Assembly: GCA_021604645.1 (NCBI GenBank)
Contig: BQJJ01000002.1
Span: forward strand, 248,001 to 312,000
Length of the DNA stretch: 64,000 nt
Origin: Methyloligella sp.
GTDB lineage: Bacteria > Pseudomonadota > Alphaproteobacteria > Rhizobiales > HXMU1428-3
Direction: 5' to 3'
Both the position numbers and the translations under genes were made by a program. The notes below the pieces were generated by a model, which was not told the origin of the DNA, did not search any database, and was given only the letters and a program-made list of their open reading frames with translations. Positions 46,975-56,469 of this stretch are shown here, one piece after another. Positions within the stretch are counted from its first letter, which is position 1. Every line of letters starts with the position of its first letter.

Positions 46975-47856
46975 GTGAGCAACATAAAAACGGCTACAAA
47001 TAGTCAAACTCAGGCAACCAACATGATGACGCTAAAATCAACATACAAAAGTGACCACTCACCCTTGTTGGTAGATGAAACCCAAAACAACAAACGGTTC
47101 ATCAAACTATGCGCTTATCTGGCTAGCTCAACCCTCGTCATCATACTAAGCTGCGTTTTAATTTCAATTTTTGCACCAACCGCATTTGCACAAGATATTT
47201 CCATCGGCCTTGGTGAAGGCACAGGCGTCACAGAGCGCGCTTTGCAAATCATTGCGCTTATCACCATCCTCAGCATTGCGCCCTCGATCCTGATCATGGT
47301 CACCTCATTTACACGGATCGTGATCGTGCTCTCACTCCTGCGCACTGCCATCGGCATTCAACAATCGCCACCAAACACCGTGATCATTTCACTTGCCATG
47401 TTCTTAACCGCTTTCATCATGGCACCCGTTTTTGAAAAAGCATATGAAGACGCGATCAAACCATTGATAGCAGAAGAAATAGAACTAAATGAAGCCTTCA
47501 CAAAAGCCTCCGCTCCGTTTCATATATTCATGCGCCAACATGTGAGGGAAAAAGACCTAACCCTGTTTCAGGATTTATCAGGCAAAACAAGACCGGAAAC
47601 ACCAGAAGACATCAGCCTTCAGGTCCTAATACCAGCCTTCATGATTTCTGAACTCCGCCGTGCCTTTGAAATAGGCTTCTTGATCTTCGTACCCTTTGTG
47701 GTGATCGATATGGTCATCGCCTCAGTTCTGATGTCCATGGGTATGATGATGCTGCCACCAGTGATGATCTCCCTGCCCTTCAAACTCATCTTCTTCGTCC
47801 TAGTAGACGGTTGGCACATGGTAGCTGGGAGTTTGGTCAAGAGCTTCGGAGTGTAA
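46975..47856 (+). CDS. fliP: Flagellar biosynthetic protein FliP
   Basis: Up to 293 residues from GTG 46975; ATGs at 47023/47026 are alternatives and no start has a clear ribosome site. A long N-terminal stretch leads to a cleavable signal peptide (LVIILSCVLISIFAPTAFAQ). The core contains SFTRIVIVLSLLRTAIGIQQSPPN and IDMVIASVLMSMGMMMLPPVMISLPFKLIFFVLVDGW, both diagnostic. It forms the central export-gate ring with FliQ and FliR. A 141-base gap after fliO shows no other gene. Confidence 0.94.
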   Translation: MSNIKTATNSQTQATNMMTLKSTYKSDHSPLLVDETQNNKRFIKLCAYLASSTLVIILSCVLISIFAPTAFAQDISIGLGEGTGVTERALQIIALITILSIAPSILIMVTSFTRIVIVLSLLRTAIGIQQSPPNTVIISLAMFLTAFIMAPVFEKAYEDAIKPLIAEEIELNEAFTKASAPFHIFMRQHVREKDLTLFQDLSGKTRPETPEDISLQVLIPAFMISELRRAFEIGFLIFVPFVVIDMVIASVLMSMGMMMLPPVMISLPFKLIFFVLVDGWHMVAGSLVKSFGV

Positions 47857-48009
47857 GAACCTCAAAAGGATAAAAACGAAAAACACTCCACATACAAAAT
47901 TCTAACAGCACTTCTTCAAACATCTAATTTTAAACAAAATAACCACCTATTTAATTACCATGCTAATCAAATAATCCGTATCAACCATATTCAAAAATTA
48001 GAAACATCC

Positions 48010-48867
48010 ATGCTCCAAACATTCATAGACAAAATAAAATACAGCAATTCAATCGACTTGCTAATCCATCATCGTTATTTAGTGTCTCGCCGCGCTCCAA
48101 ATCTTCATAAAAATTTTGTTGGGCTTGGAATGGTAGAACCAACTATTTACTTACAAAATTTAAAAGATGAAAACGGAAAAAATATTGGACTTGATGACAT
48201 TGGCCCCTCTCTTGGTTATTCTGAAATTTCAATGTGGCAAGAAACAACAAAAGATAACAACCAAGATGAACGCGCTCCACTCTTAAATAACGAAGAGTAT
48301 AAATTTTCAGCTTATAGTAATATAGAAAAACCATCATACGATGACTGGGGTAAAAATAGTGAACTAAGCAATGAATTAAATTTCAAAGAAAAACCAGATA
48401 ATCTAAACAAGCTATGGTTGCCAGAAATTTTAAATTTATGGAATAGAGAAGGTTTTTTAATTTCAGAGAAACTATTAAATAGCTCCCAATCAATTGATGC
48501 GGCAATTGGTAAAGCCGTCTTAATTGATTGCTTTGGTGATAGGCATTTTGGTTATAAATACGTAAGCTTCAAACAAGCAATCCCAATGTCAAAAGCTGAA
48601 AAAATCATTGCTAATTCAAAAGAAGAAATTCCGTTTCTAGCCGTAGATTTCAGCAAACATAAAAAAAATTATGAATCTGATTTTCAGATTATCATCAATA
48701 AAAAAATTGATGAAAAATGGAAATCAGAACAAGTAAAATCAATTACTACATTTGACTTAAATGAAGTCTATTTAGAACCTTTAGTGGGAGCTCACATAGA
48801 TTTAGATCAATGGCAATCTCAAGATTTCAAATACTACCACCAGAGTAGAATTCCTAAATTCAAATAA
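48010..48867 (+). CDS. Unrecognised AT-rich orphan protein
   Basis: 285 residues, apparently soluble, without signal peptide or membrane helix. Rich in Lys, Asn, Ser and aromatic residues; codon use is visibly more AT-rich than the surrounding flagellar and prfB genes. Recognisable stretches are only descriptive: DIGPSLGYSEISMWQETTKD, KAVLIDCFGDRHFGYKYVSFKQAIPM, and EVYLEPLVGAHIDLDQWQSQDF. No known family comes to mind. The composition and isolated position between two conserved housekeeping blocks suggest horizontal acquisition. The ATG at 48010 has no strong ribosome site. Confidence 0.62.
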   Translation: MLQTFIDKIKYSNSIDLLIHHRYLVSRRAPNLHKNFVGLGMVEPTIYLQNLKDENGKNIGLDDIGPSLGYSEISMWQETTKDNNQDERAPLLNNEEYKFSAYSNIEKPSYDDWGKNSELSNELNFKEKPDNLNKLWLPEILNLWNREGFLISEKLLNSSQSIDAAIGKAVLIDCFGDRHFGYKYVSFKQAIPMSKAEKIIANSKEEIPFLAVDFSKHKKNYESDFQIIINKKIDEKWKSEQVKSITTFDLNEVYLEPLVGAHIDLDQWQSQDFKYYHQSRIPKFK

Positions 48868-48892
48868 ACAGTTTTTTATAGAGATCACATAG

Positions 48893-49231
48893 TTAATGCT
48901 GCGTCGGCGAAACTTCCGTCAGACTATCAAAAACTAACCGTACTTCATCAATCTTTGCCTCAAGCACTTCCGGCTCAGGATAATCTTCACCCAATGCAGG
49001 CCCCGCCAGCAAGACTTCGGCAACCATTTTCACCTTGTCAGCAAGGCTGGCATCTTTATCGACGAAAAACACATGCATGATTAAATGAGCCTGCTCGAGA
49101 GAAATGCTCGAGAGCTTGTCCAGTGCGACCACGGTTTTATATTCCCGCGCTTCCAAACGCTCATCACTGTTAAAAATCTCATGCATCAACTCATCCGTAT
49201 CCGCATCCTGAAACTGATATCTCTCAGCCAT
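48893..49231 (-). CDS. Small acidic cytosolic protein of unknown function
   Basis: 112 residues, acidic and helical (ERYQFQDADTDELMHEIFNSDERLEAREYKTVVALDKL; LLAGPALGEDYPEPEVLEAKIDEVRLVFDSLTE). No signal peptide and no Cys. The frame has normal codon use and lies downstream of prfB on the same strand, separated by repeat R3 and the prfB terminator. Family not recognised. Confidence 0.65.
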   Translation of the reverse strand: MAERYQFQDADTDELMHEIFNSDERLEAREYKTVVALDKLSSISLEQAHLIMHVFFVDKDASLADKVKMVAEVLLAGPALGEDYPEPEVLEAKIDEVRLVFDSLTEVSPTQH

Positions 49232-49283
49232 CTCTAAACTTTCTAATAAAACTCAAAAAAACAAAGCCACAAACCTAACTATA

Positions 49284-49446
49284 CGAAGAAGGAACTCAGC
49301 CCCCTCCAGGCTGAGGGACATGGCATAGCTCCAGTGCGGATGCTTTGTGGGCATCTGAAGCACAATAAAAAAGTAGCCCGCCCGGGGCAATCTCCGCCCC
49401 TCGGAGGGCCTGCCGCGTCAGCGGCAGAATAGCCCAGAGAAAAAAC
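49284..49446. repeat. Mosaic multi-hairpin repeat, copy R3, downstream of prfB
   Basis: Linkers CGAAGAAGGA, GGGACATGGC, GCCCCTCGGAGGGCCTG and CAGAATAGCCCAGAGA are shared with R1 and R2. Hairpins: CTCAGCC/GGCTGAG (49294-49315) and CTGCCGC/GCGGCAG (49410-49426). A REP-like hairpin (49334-49370) is inserted in the middle. The right end abuts the A-run that is the U-tract of the prfB terminator on the minus strand. Confidence 0.78.
49334..49370 (+). repeat. REP-like hairpin (GATGC/GCATC variant), nested in R3
   Basis: GTGC-GGATGC, TTTGTG loop, GGCATC-TGAA-GCACAA, nearly identical to the copy at 1214-1246, but in a different module of the host element. Confidence 0.78.
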
Positions 49447-49489
49447 AAAGCATTTACTTACCGCAGGGCCGCCCCAAGGCTAAGTAAAT
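49446..49489 (-). terminator. Terminator downstream of prfB
   Basis: On the minus strand ATTTACTTA (49489-49481) pairs with TAAGTAAAT (49460-49452) across a GC-rich 20-base loop that can itself pair; a U-rich tail follows. Confidence 0.75.
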
Positions 49490-49501
49490 TCCATATTGAA
49501 A

Positions 49502-49546
49502 TTTGAGCAAAAGTACACTGAGCGAAGCGAAGGACTTTTGCTCAAA
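49502..49546. repeat. 13-bp-arm inverted repeat just after the prfB stop
   Basis: TTTGAGCAAAAGT (49502-49514) and ACTTTTGCTCAAA (49534-49546) are perfect arms around CACTGAGCGAAGCGAAGG. It lies 8 bases after the stop codon and would form a stable 3' hairpin on prfB mRNA. Confidence 0.7.
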
Positions 49547-49554
49547 GCCTCACA

Positions 49555-50686
49555 TTACTCCAAATCCCCAACTTCAACAGCGCCGCCACCATGAACGCGC
49601 TGCGCCAACGCCGCCTCAATAAAAGGGTCAAGCGCGCCATCTAACACAGCAGACGGGTTCGTGCTCTCAACACCGGTGCGTAAATCTTTCACCATCTGAT
49701 AAGGCTGCAATACATAAGACCTGATTTGATGGCCCCACCCGATCGCGCCTTTTTGCGAGGCTTCAGCCTGCGCTTTATCTTCGCGCTCCTGCATCTCTTT
49801 TTCATAGAGCCGCGCGCGCAACATCTTCCAGGCTTCTGCTTTGTTTTTATGTTGAGATCGACCAGATTGACACTGCACCACAATGCCAGATGGTTGGTGT
49901 GTAATCCGAACGGCACTATCGGTAGTGTTCACATGCTGACCGCCAGCACCACTTGCCCGGTAGGTATCAATGCGGCAATCACTTTCGGCAATATCAATGT
50001 CAATATCATCATCAATCACCGGATAAACCCAACAGGACGAAAAGCTCGTATGGCGTTTTGCATTTGAGTCAAAAGGAGAAATTCTCACCAAACGGTGTAC
50101 ACCTGATTCCGTCTTGAGCCAGCCATAAGCATTCTCACCCTTCACCAAGATGGTCGCAGATTTAAGCCCAGCCTCATCACCTGCACTTGTCCCGGTAATT
50201 TCAACCTTATAGCCCTTCTCTTCTGCATAGCGCATATACATCCTGAAAAGCATCTCAGCCCAGTCCTGGCTCTCGGTGCCCCCAGCCCCCGCATGGATCT
50301 CAACATAACAATCATTAGCATCCACCTCGCCAGAGAGAAGCGTTTCAACTTCCCGGCGCTGCGCTACTTTGGCTAAAGCTGCAATCGCCTCTTCAGCTTC
50401 TTCAATGGTCTCAGCATCATCTTCTGCTTCCCCCATCTCAATCAGTTCAATGTTGTCGTCTAAATCTTGAGTAAGTTTATTAAACGCAGTTATCGCACTA
50501 TCCAGCCTTTGACGCTCTTTCATCAAAACTTGTGCTTTTTTTGGATCATTCCAAAGATCAGGATCTTCAGATTTTGCGTTCAATTCATCTAAACGAGCTT
50601 GAGCCTGATCAGGGTCAAAGATGCCTCCGAAGGAGGGAAAGCGACTCTCTGATTTGATTGACTAATGTTTGTATTTCTGCGCGCAT
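49555..50686 (-). CDS. prfB: Peptide chain release factor 2, with programmed +1 frameshift
   Basis: The gene starts at ATG 50686 ([19 protein letters not shown]), reads 23 codons to CTT (50620-50618), meets in-frame TGA (50617-50615), and continues in the +1 frame with GAC (50616-50614), giving [20 protein letters not shown] and 366 residues in total. The slip site is CTT-TGA-C with GGAGG at 50628-50624 three bases before CTT, the same layout as in E. coli prfB. RF2 motifs: ISPFDS (stop-codon reading) and AGGQ in [17 protein letters not shown]. It terminates at UGA/UAA and thus controls its own level. Confidence 0.96.
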
Positions 50687-50840
50687 CGAAACTTGCCTTT
50701 AAAGTAGGTCCCTCGAACCGAGGTTTTAAATGATGGGTTTTAAAGAAACAGTCACATCTGTCAAGACATGAGAACACACTCAGCCTTCACAGGCAGTTCA
50801 GCCAGGAGGTCAAGAAAGAAACAAAAAATAGGATGATCCC

Positions 50841-53501
50841 TTAATACAACCCAGAATCAAGCGAACGATCAGTCTCTGGAATAAAGATGCTTGGATCATC
50901 ATAAATCACAGATGAAGCATCCGGTGGGCCATTGCCAGGCTTAAACGCTTCCATGATCGTATTTTGTCCACCAGAAGACCGCAAGCCCGATTTAGAGTTA
51001 ATCGGAATAAGCTTAATTCCAGCCGGAATACGAAACGGAATAGCTGGTTTGCCAGCCAAAGCAGAGATCATAAAATTTTTAAAAATCGGCGCCGCTAAGC
51101 CACCACCTGTAGCTTTTTTACCCATGGGCCGCGGTACATCTTGCCCAACAAAAACCCCAACCGCCAGGTCAGCTGAAAACCCAACAAACCACGCATCACG
51201 CGCATCATTGGTTGTGCCTGTTTTACCAGCAACAGGGATAGGCAAACCTTTCATCGCTTTGCGTGCCGTTCCTCGAAGAACAACACCTTCAAGCATAGAT
51301 GTAACTTGATAAGCCGTGTGAGGGTCTATTATCTGTTCGCGCTGATCGACCAATTGAGGCTTTTTCGAAGGATCCCATTCAGATTGATCACACCCATCAC
51401 ATTTAGCAGCATCATGAGACCAAACCGTCTTGCCATAGCGATCCTGAATACGGTCAATAAGGGTCGCATTCACCTTCTTGCCACCATTCGCCAAAATACT
51501 ATAGGCGGTTGTAAGACGTATCAATGTAGTTTCACCCGCACCAAGAGACATAGAAAGCACAGGCATCAAATTGTCATAAATCCCAAAGCGGCGGGCATAT
51601 TCAGAAATAAGAGGCATACCCATATCTTGCGCCAGTCTCACCGTCATCAAGTTGCGAGATTTCTCAATACCAATCCGCAATGTCGAAGGTCCGTTAAACT
51701 TACCGCTATAGTTTTTCGGGCGCCAAATGCCCTGACCATTCCCCTGGTCAATCGCAACAGGCGTATCCAAAACCACACTCGATGGGGTATATCCGTTATC
51801 TAATGCGGCAGCATAAACAAATGGCTTAAACGCTGAACCAGGTTGACGCTTCGCCTGAGTAGCACGGTCAAATTCACTATCATCAAAACTAAAGCCACCA
51901 ACAAGCGCTTTAACACGGCCTGTATGCGGCTCCATTACAACAATAGCACCTTCCACTTCAGGAATTTGCATCAGCTTCCATTGATTGTTACCTTCAACAG
52001 GTAGAACTGCATCTGTACTAGCCACAGCTTTTTTCAACAATTTAGCTTTAACCGGTGCCACATAGACAACATCCCCAAGTTTGAGAATACTCCCAGGAGA
52101 TTTCAGCACCTTACCTAGTTTAGGGTCACCATATTTGGTTTCACCCAAATGTTTTCTGGCCCACTTCATATTATCTAGTGAGATCTCGCCAATTTCACGC
52201 GCACTATCAACCTGACCTGAAACCAACTGTTTAGGTTGCAAACCAATCACAGCCTTTTTTGCTTCTAGCTTTAGGACAATCCCCAAACGCCACGGATGCA
52301 CATCTTGCAAAGCTTCAACTTTCGCCAGCTCAATGCCCCAATCCATTTCAGGTGTCAGAACAATCTCTGCAACAGCTCCTCTAAATCCATGTTTTTGATC
52401 ATAAGAGACCAGACCATCAACAAGCGCTTTTTTAGCCTTTTTCTGCAAATCCGGATCAAGCGTGGTTCGAACAGAAAGTCCACCACCATAAATTCTTTTT
52501 TGCCCAAATTTTTCAATTAGTTTCCGTCTCACACCTTCAGCAAAAAACTCACCCGCCAGAATGTGCGCACCAAAGGGACGCGGGTTAACTTTAAACTCTG
52601 AGGCGATCGCCGCATCCGCTTCAGCCTTAGTGATATAGCCATTTTTAAGCATCTGCTTAATCACATACTTACGGCGAATAATCGCCCGCTTACGCTTCTT
52701 AAAAGGATGGTAATTGTTCGGTGCTTTCGGTAAAGACGCCAAATAAGCCGCTTCCTGAATTGATATTTCTTCAAGCGATTTACCAAAATAATTCAAAGCG
52801 GCCGCTGCAATACCATGTGAGCGCAAGCCAAAATAAATTTCATTTAAATAAAGCTCTAAAATTTGCCCCTTTGTGAAAGCACGTTCAATCCGCCGAGCCA
52901 ACACAGCTTCTTTCACTTTCCGGTCAATTTTGCGTTCATTAGTCAAAAGGAAGTTCTTAGCTACCTGCTGAGTAATGGTTGATGCTCCAGATGGTCTCTT
53001 GTTACTGCCGGTTAATTTAATTTGGACAAATGCCAGTATCGCACCTGTTAACCGGCGATAATCAAGGCCCCCATGTTCAAAGAAATTTTTATCTTCCGCA
53101 GAAATAAACGCATGAATGATACGATCCGGTATCGCATTTATAGGAACATATATGCGTCGTTCATCAGCAAACTCAGCAATCAGATTACCATCATTCGCAT
53201 GAATACGGCTCATCACCTTCGGCTCATACTTAGCCAAAACTTCATAATCAGGCAGGTCTTTTGTTACATCCCAAACATAATAAGCAACGGCAGCTGAGAC
53301 GGCAAAAAAACCAATACAACCAGCCGTGAACATAAAGCCCAAGAACTTCAACCAAAACCGACCCTTCTTTTTAGGCGGTTTTTGTGAAGGAGGTGGCATG
53401 TTCCCCATAGGTGCATATGGCCCTCCCGCACTGCCGGCAGCAGAAAATCTGGGAGCCTGAGTTTGCCCACGATACGGTTGTGGTGGTGGGGGTTGTGTCA
53501 T
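50841..53501 (-). CDS. mrcA: Bifunctional penicillin-binding protein 1A
   Basis: 886 residues. A Pro/Gln-rich cytosolic head (~1-45), one membrane anchor (~50-75), a GT51 glycosyltransferase domain (EDKNFFEHGGLDYRRLTGAI; STITQQVAKNFLLTNE; RIERAFTKGQILELYLNEIYFG), an OB-like/linker region (~330-540), and a transpeptidase domain with SxxK in RQPGSAFKPFVY, SRN, and KTG in AGKTGTTNDARDAWFVG. It polymerises and cross-links peptidoglycan. The order mrcA between prfB and an amidase gene followed by rne is the usual alphaproteobacterial arrangement. Confidence 0.96.
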   Translation of the reverse strand: MTQPPPPQPYRGQTQAPRFSAAGSAGGPYAPMGNMPPPSQKPPKKKGRFWLKFLGFMFTAGCIGFFAVSAAVAYYVWDVTKDLPDYEVLAKYEPKVMSRIHANDGNLIAEFADERRIYVPINAIPDRIIHAFISAEDKNFFEHGGLDYRRLTGAILAFVQIKLTGSNKRPSGASTITQQVAKNFLLTNERKIDRKVKEAVLARRIERAFTKGQILELYLNEIYFGLRSHGIAAAALNYFGKSLEEISIQEAAYLASLPKAPNNYHPFKKRKRAIIRRKYVIKQMLKNGYITKAEADAAIASEFKVNPRPFGAHILAGEFFAEGVRRKLIEKFGQKRIYGGGLSVRTTLDPDLQKKAKKALVDGLVSYDQKHGFRGAVAEIVLTPEMDWGIELAKVEALQDVHPWRLGIVLKLEAKKAVIGLQPKQLVSGQVDSAREIGEISLDNMKWARKHLGETKYGDPKLGKVLKSPGSILKLGDVVYVAPVKAKLLKKAVASTDAVLPVEGNNQWKLMQIPEVEGAIVVMEPHTGRVKALVGGFSFDDSEFDRATQAKRQPGSAFKPFVYAAALDNGYTPSSVVLDTPVAIDQGNGQGIWRPKNYSGKFNGPSTLRIGIEKSRNLMTVRLAQDMGMPLISEYARRFGIYDNLMPVLSMSLGAGETTLIRLTTAYSILANGGKKVNATLIDRIQDRYGKTVWSHDAAKCDGCDQSEWDPSKKPQLVDQREQIIDPHTAYQVTSMLEGVVLRGTARKAMKGLPIPVAGKTGTTNDARDAWFVGFSADLAVGVFVGQDVPRPMGKKATGGGLAAPIFKNFMISALAGKPAIPFRIPAGIKLIPINSKSGLRSSGGQNTIMEAFKPGNGPPDASSVIYDDPSIFIPETDRSLDSGLY

Positions 53502-53992
53502 AGCAAAAGCGCCTTATGAAGAAAAAAATCTATCTTATTAATTTATATAAAAAAATGCGGTTAGAATCTGAGAGGCATAACACAATTTTTGCACCAATCT
53601 CAATAAAGAACATCATAAACCACAACCATTTGTAAATATGATTATATTAAAGCCAGAAATTGCATAAAATAGCTTCCTGTTCATAACCAACTAAGTTGTT
53701 CCTAGACAGTTCTGTTGTCTATAAACAGTACCGTTATTCGCAGAATGAATGAAATCCAAACTGACAACAAAACATGCCCAAAATATGATAAAAACAATGA
53801 TTTACATGACAAATTCAATTTGATCATACTGAAAAAAAGCAATCAAAGAATATATGCTAGCTATGTATTAACAGTCCCTAACACCTAAAAAAGCTAAAGA
53901 AAACTGACAAATCACGATTTGCATGAATTGAATCTAGCACAAATTAAACCATGGAAAAAATTATTCAATAAGAACTAATTTTCCCATACTAT
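53502..53992. other. Intergenic region between mrcA and the amidase gene
   Basis: 491 AT-rich bases, presumably carrying the mrcA promoter. It has a small hairpin TAGACA/TGTCTA (53703-53721) that overlaps an exact GTTC-N7-GTTC (53698-53712). I see no gene. Confidence 0.4.
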
Positions 53993-55300
53993 CTATTGCT
54001 CTTTCATAAACTTATCAACCGCTTTACTCAGCGAACTTGCAAGAGAGGCCTGCCATTTTGGTGATCTGAGTAATTTTTCATCATCCACATTACTAATGTA
54101 ACCTAGTTCAATAAGAACAGATGGCACAATCGCAGATCGTAGAACCCTAAAATTAGCTGATCTCATCATATTCTGGCGAAATTTGGTTTTCTTTCTCATA
54201 TTTCTAAAAGCATAAGAAGCAAAATCTAAAGATTGGTTCTTGGTCTCTCTTTGGGTGAGATCGCGTAAGATTCCTTCAACTTCACTTTCAGGCGCAATAT
54301 CAATACCAGCCAGAATATCCGATTTGTTCTCTTTATTCGCTAAGGCTTGAGCTTCAAGGTCAGACCCCTCTTTGGAAAGAGTATAAATGGTCGCCCCTCG
54401 CGTTCTCTTTGCTAACCGTCTCTTAATCGAGTCAGCATGGATAGAGATAAAAAGAGACGCATGATAATCTTCAGCAATTTGCACTCGTTCAGCAAGCGGC
54501 ACAAAAATATCGACGGAACGTGTGAGCTTCACATCATAGGTACCAAGTTTGAGCAATTTCTTTTTCAATACTTTTGCAAAAGCCAGTACTACGTCTTTTT
54601 CACGTGTCCCCTTCTTACTTGACGCACCTGGATCAAGGCCACCATGCCCGGGGTCAATAACAATCCTTTTTTTACTCAATTTTTTAGGAGCACGCGCTAA
54701 CTTTTCAATAGCACTACCAAGAGAAGCCTTTTTAGCCTTTCTGTTTTCACGAACTCGTTTTTCATAAAGAGCTTTGCGGCGGCGTTCAAAATTTACCCGG
54801 TCAGTTGGAACAATATCAACCACAAGTTTGGCCGATTTCCCGCCCTTAGCATCAAGGATAAAAGACTGTTCAACATGAACAGGCCCAACCACATCAATAA
54901 CAATCCGGGATTTCCCCTTGGCAAACAAGCCATAACGGAACGCACTCACTAAGCCTTTACCTGTGCGCCCTAACCCTTGGGGTAATTTAAACCGGACATT
55001 GGGTAAATCAATGATGACGCGATAAGGATCTGCAAGTGTGAAAATTCGATAATCTGTTGGCTTTGATAAATCAGCGACAAACCGCGTTCGTGCACCATCG
55101 CCACCTAAGCGAGCATCATTTGCAATTGTTGAAGAGCCGTCCCCTTTAGCAAAAGCTACAGACACAGACACTGGCACAAAACCTAGAACAAACAACAAGG
55201 GAAGTAGAAGAAAAGCCTGAGATACCACACCCCAAACACCAGTTGAATGATGTTTAAGACGAAAAGTTTGAAAGATTTTTTGAGTGAATAAAAAGACCAC
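53993..55300 (-). CDS. amiC: N-acetylmuramoyl-L-alanine amidase with AMIN domain
   Basis: 435 residues. A signal segment (~28-52), an AMIN domain (~65-170; TRFVADLSKPTDYRIFTLADPYRVIIDLPNVRF) for septal or outer envelope targeting, a basic linker, and an Amidase_3 zinc domain (~210-430) with IDPGHGGLDPGA, ISIHADS and the catalytic Glu in VLIELGYISN. It cleaves peptidoglycan side chains from glycan strands in the periplasm, probably during cell separation. The N-terminus is long, so a later start is possible. Gene symbol by analogy. Confidence 0.92.
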   Translation of the reverse strand: MVFLFTQKIFQTFRLKHHSTGVWGVVSQAFLLLPLLFVLGFVPVSVSVAFAKGDGSSTIANDARLGGDGARTRFVADLSKPTDYRIFTLADPYRVIIDLPNVRFKLPQGLGRTGKGLVSAFRYGLFAKGKSRIVIDVVGPVHVEQSFILDAKGGKSAKLVVDIVPTDRVNFERRRKALYEKRVRENRKAKKASLGSAIEKLARAPKKLSKKRIVIDPGHGGLDPGASSKKGTREKDVVLAFAKVLKKKLLKLGTYDVKLTRSVDIFVPLAERVQIAEDYHASLFISIHADSIKRRLAKRTRGATIYTLSKEGSDLEAQALANKENKSDILAGIDIAPESEVEGILRDLTQRETKNQSLDFASYAFRNMRKKTKFRQNMMRSANFRVLRSAIVPSVLIELGYISNVDDEKLLRSPKWQASLASSLSKAVDKFMKEQ

Positions 55301-56469
55301 ACCTTACCCCTAAATTCATTTTCAACGATTTAGACCTGCAAACTTTAAAAATTTCCCTCAAAATTTATAAAGTTGGTGACTAAAGATAAATTTTAATAAG
55401 ACAGATTAATAAAACTCTGCCAATAGGGCCTCACTCCCACGCTAAACATTCTAAATGAACAAATAAAGCGCTGTATCCCTTCAAAAATTTCACGTGAAGA
55501 TAAATTCTAGTCCCTAAAAAAGCAAGGCTACATAACTAGAACGTAAGAATTACCCACATGATCTGATATCTGTTTCTAATCAACAAATGAGAAGAAATTC
55601 AGTCAAGGAAGCAAAAATTTTCAGCAAAACAAACTGAGTTTGGCTTTAAATGTCATCTTTTTTGCCTCATAAACCAATAAACTGTCCCCAAAAACCGATA
55701 AATTTAGGATTTAAACACTATATTGCCATAAATTTTAACTTTACAGAGGCATGTAAGGCTATGGAAAATATATTTTTTTTGTAGAAACCTCTCCAAAAAG
55801 GTAGTTTTACAAACATATATGTCATCCATATCGCTTTCAGACTTGCAGTCCTCTATAACTATGCATATCTTAATGTCTTAGCGCCTGAGTCTGAGAATTG
55901 TGAAATAGAAGCTTAATTGCAGGGTTTTACAATTTACAAAAAAGGCAAGCGCCCAAAATTGATTAAATAATTATTTCTCACAAAATGAGAGTTTTTATAA
56001 TCAAGATCGAAAAACTGTAACAAAAGTCAACTTAAACAAACGAGTTAAAGTACAACAAATTTTAGCAAGAAGTGATAAAGCGCTCAAACTTCCTTTAACA
56101 ATGGTGATCTTACAAAATTAATGCGTAACCTAACAAATGCGTTAAGTGTGATCATCTCTCAAATGTGAAAATGCAAAGAGCTATATAGCCAATCGCAGTA
56201 GTAACATATCGAAGAGCCTGAAGTGATTTTTTTGAGCCTATCAACTTACAAATGGCAACTTATTAAACAACACAATAATTAGAATTAATTTTAAATCTAA
56301 AACAGAACGAAAAGAGAAAAGCTTAAAACAGCTAAAACTTTAAAGATCTCAATTGATACAATTTAAGTACAAGAGATCTGTTCACAAAATTAATGGGTAT
56401 GAACTGCACACGACTGTCTCGAATATCTAAATCTATATAACTCAATTTTTTCTAAATTTATGAGGATAT
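55301..56469. other. Gene-poor AT-rich region upstream of rne
   Basis: About 1.17 kb without a supportable gene. It lies between the divergent amidase gene and rne and probably contains the rne promoter and a long 5' untranslated leader; long leaders are known for RNase E mRNAs, which the enzyme itself cleaves. I see no tRNA, strong terminator or repeat-family member here. Confidence 0.5.

Noticed and set aside
53698..53712. Exact GTTC-N7-GTTC upstream of mrcA
   Set aside because: One or two such matches are expected by chance in 64 kb counting both strands. Unlike the recA site, a cell-wall synthase nearly 200 bases away gives no support for SOS control.
55301..56469. Possible tRNA, rRNA or known ncRNA genes in the long rne upstream gap
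   Set aside because: I scanned for T-loop-like GTTCGA motifs, cloverleaf-like arms and strong hairpins with T-runs and found none that hold up.
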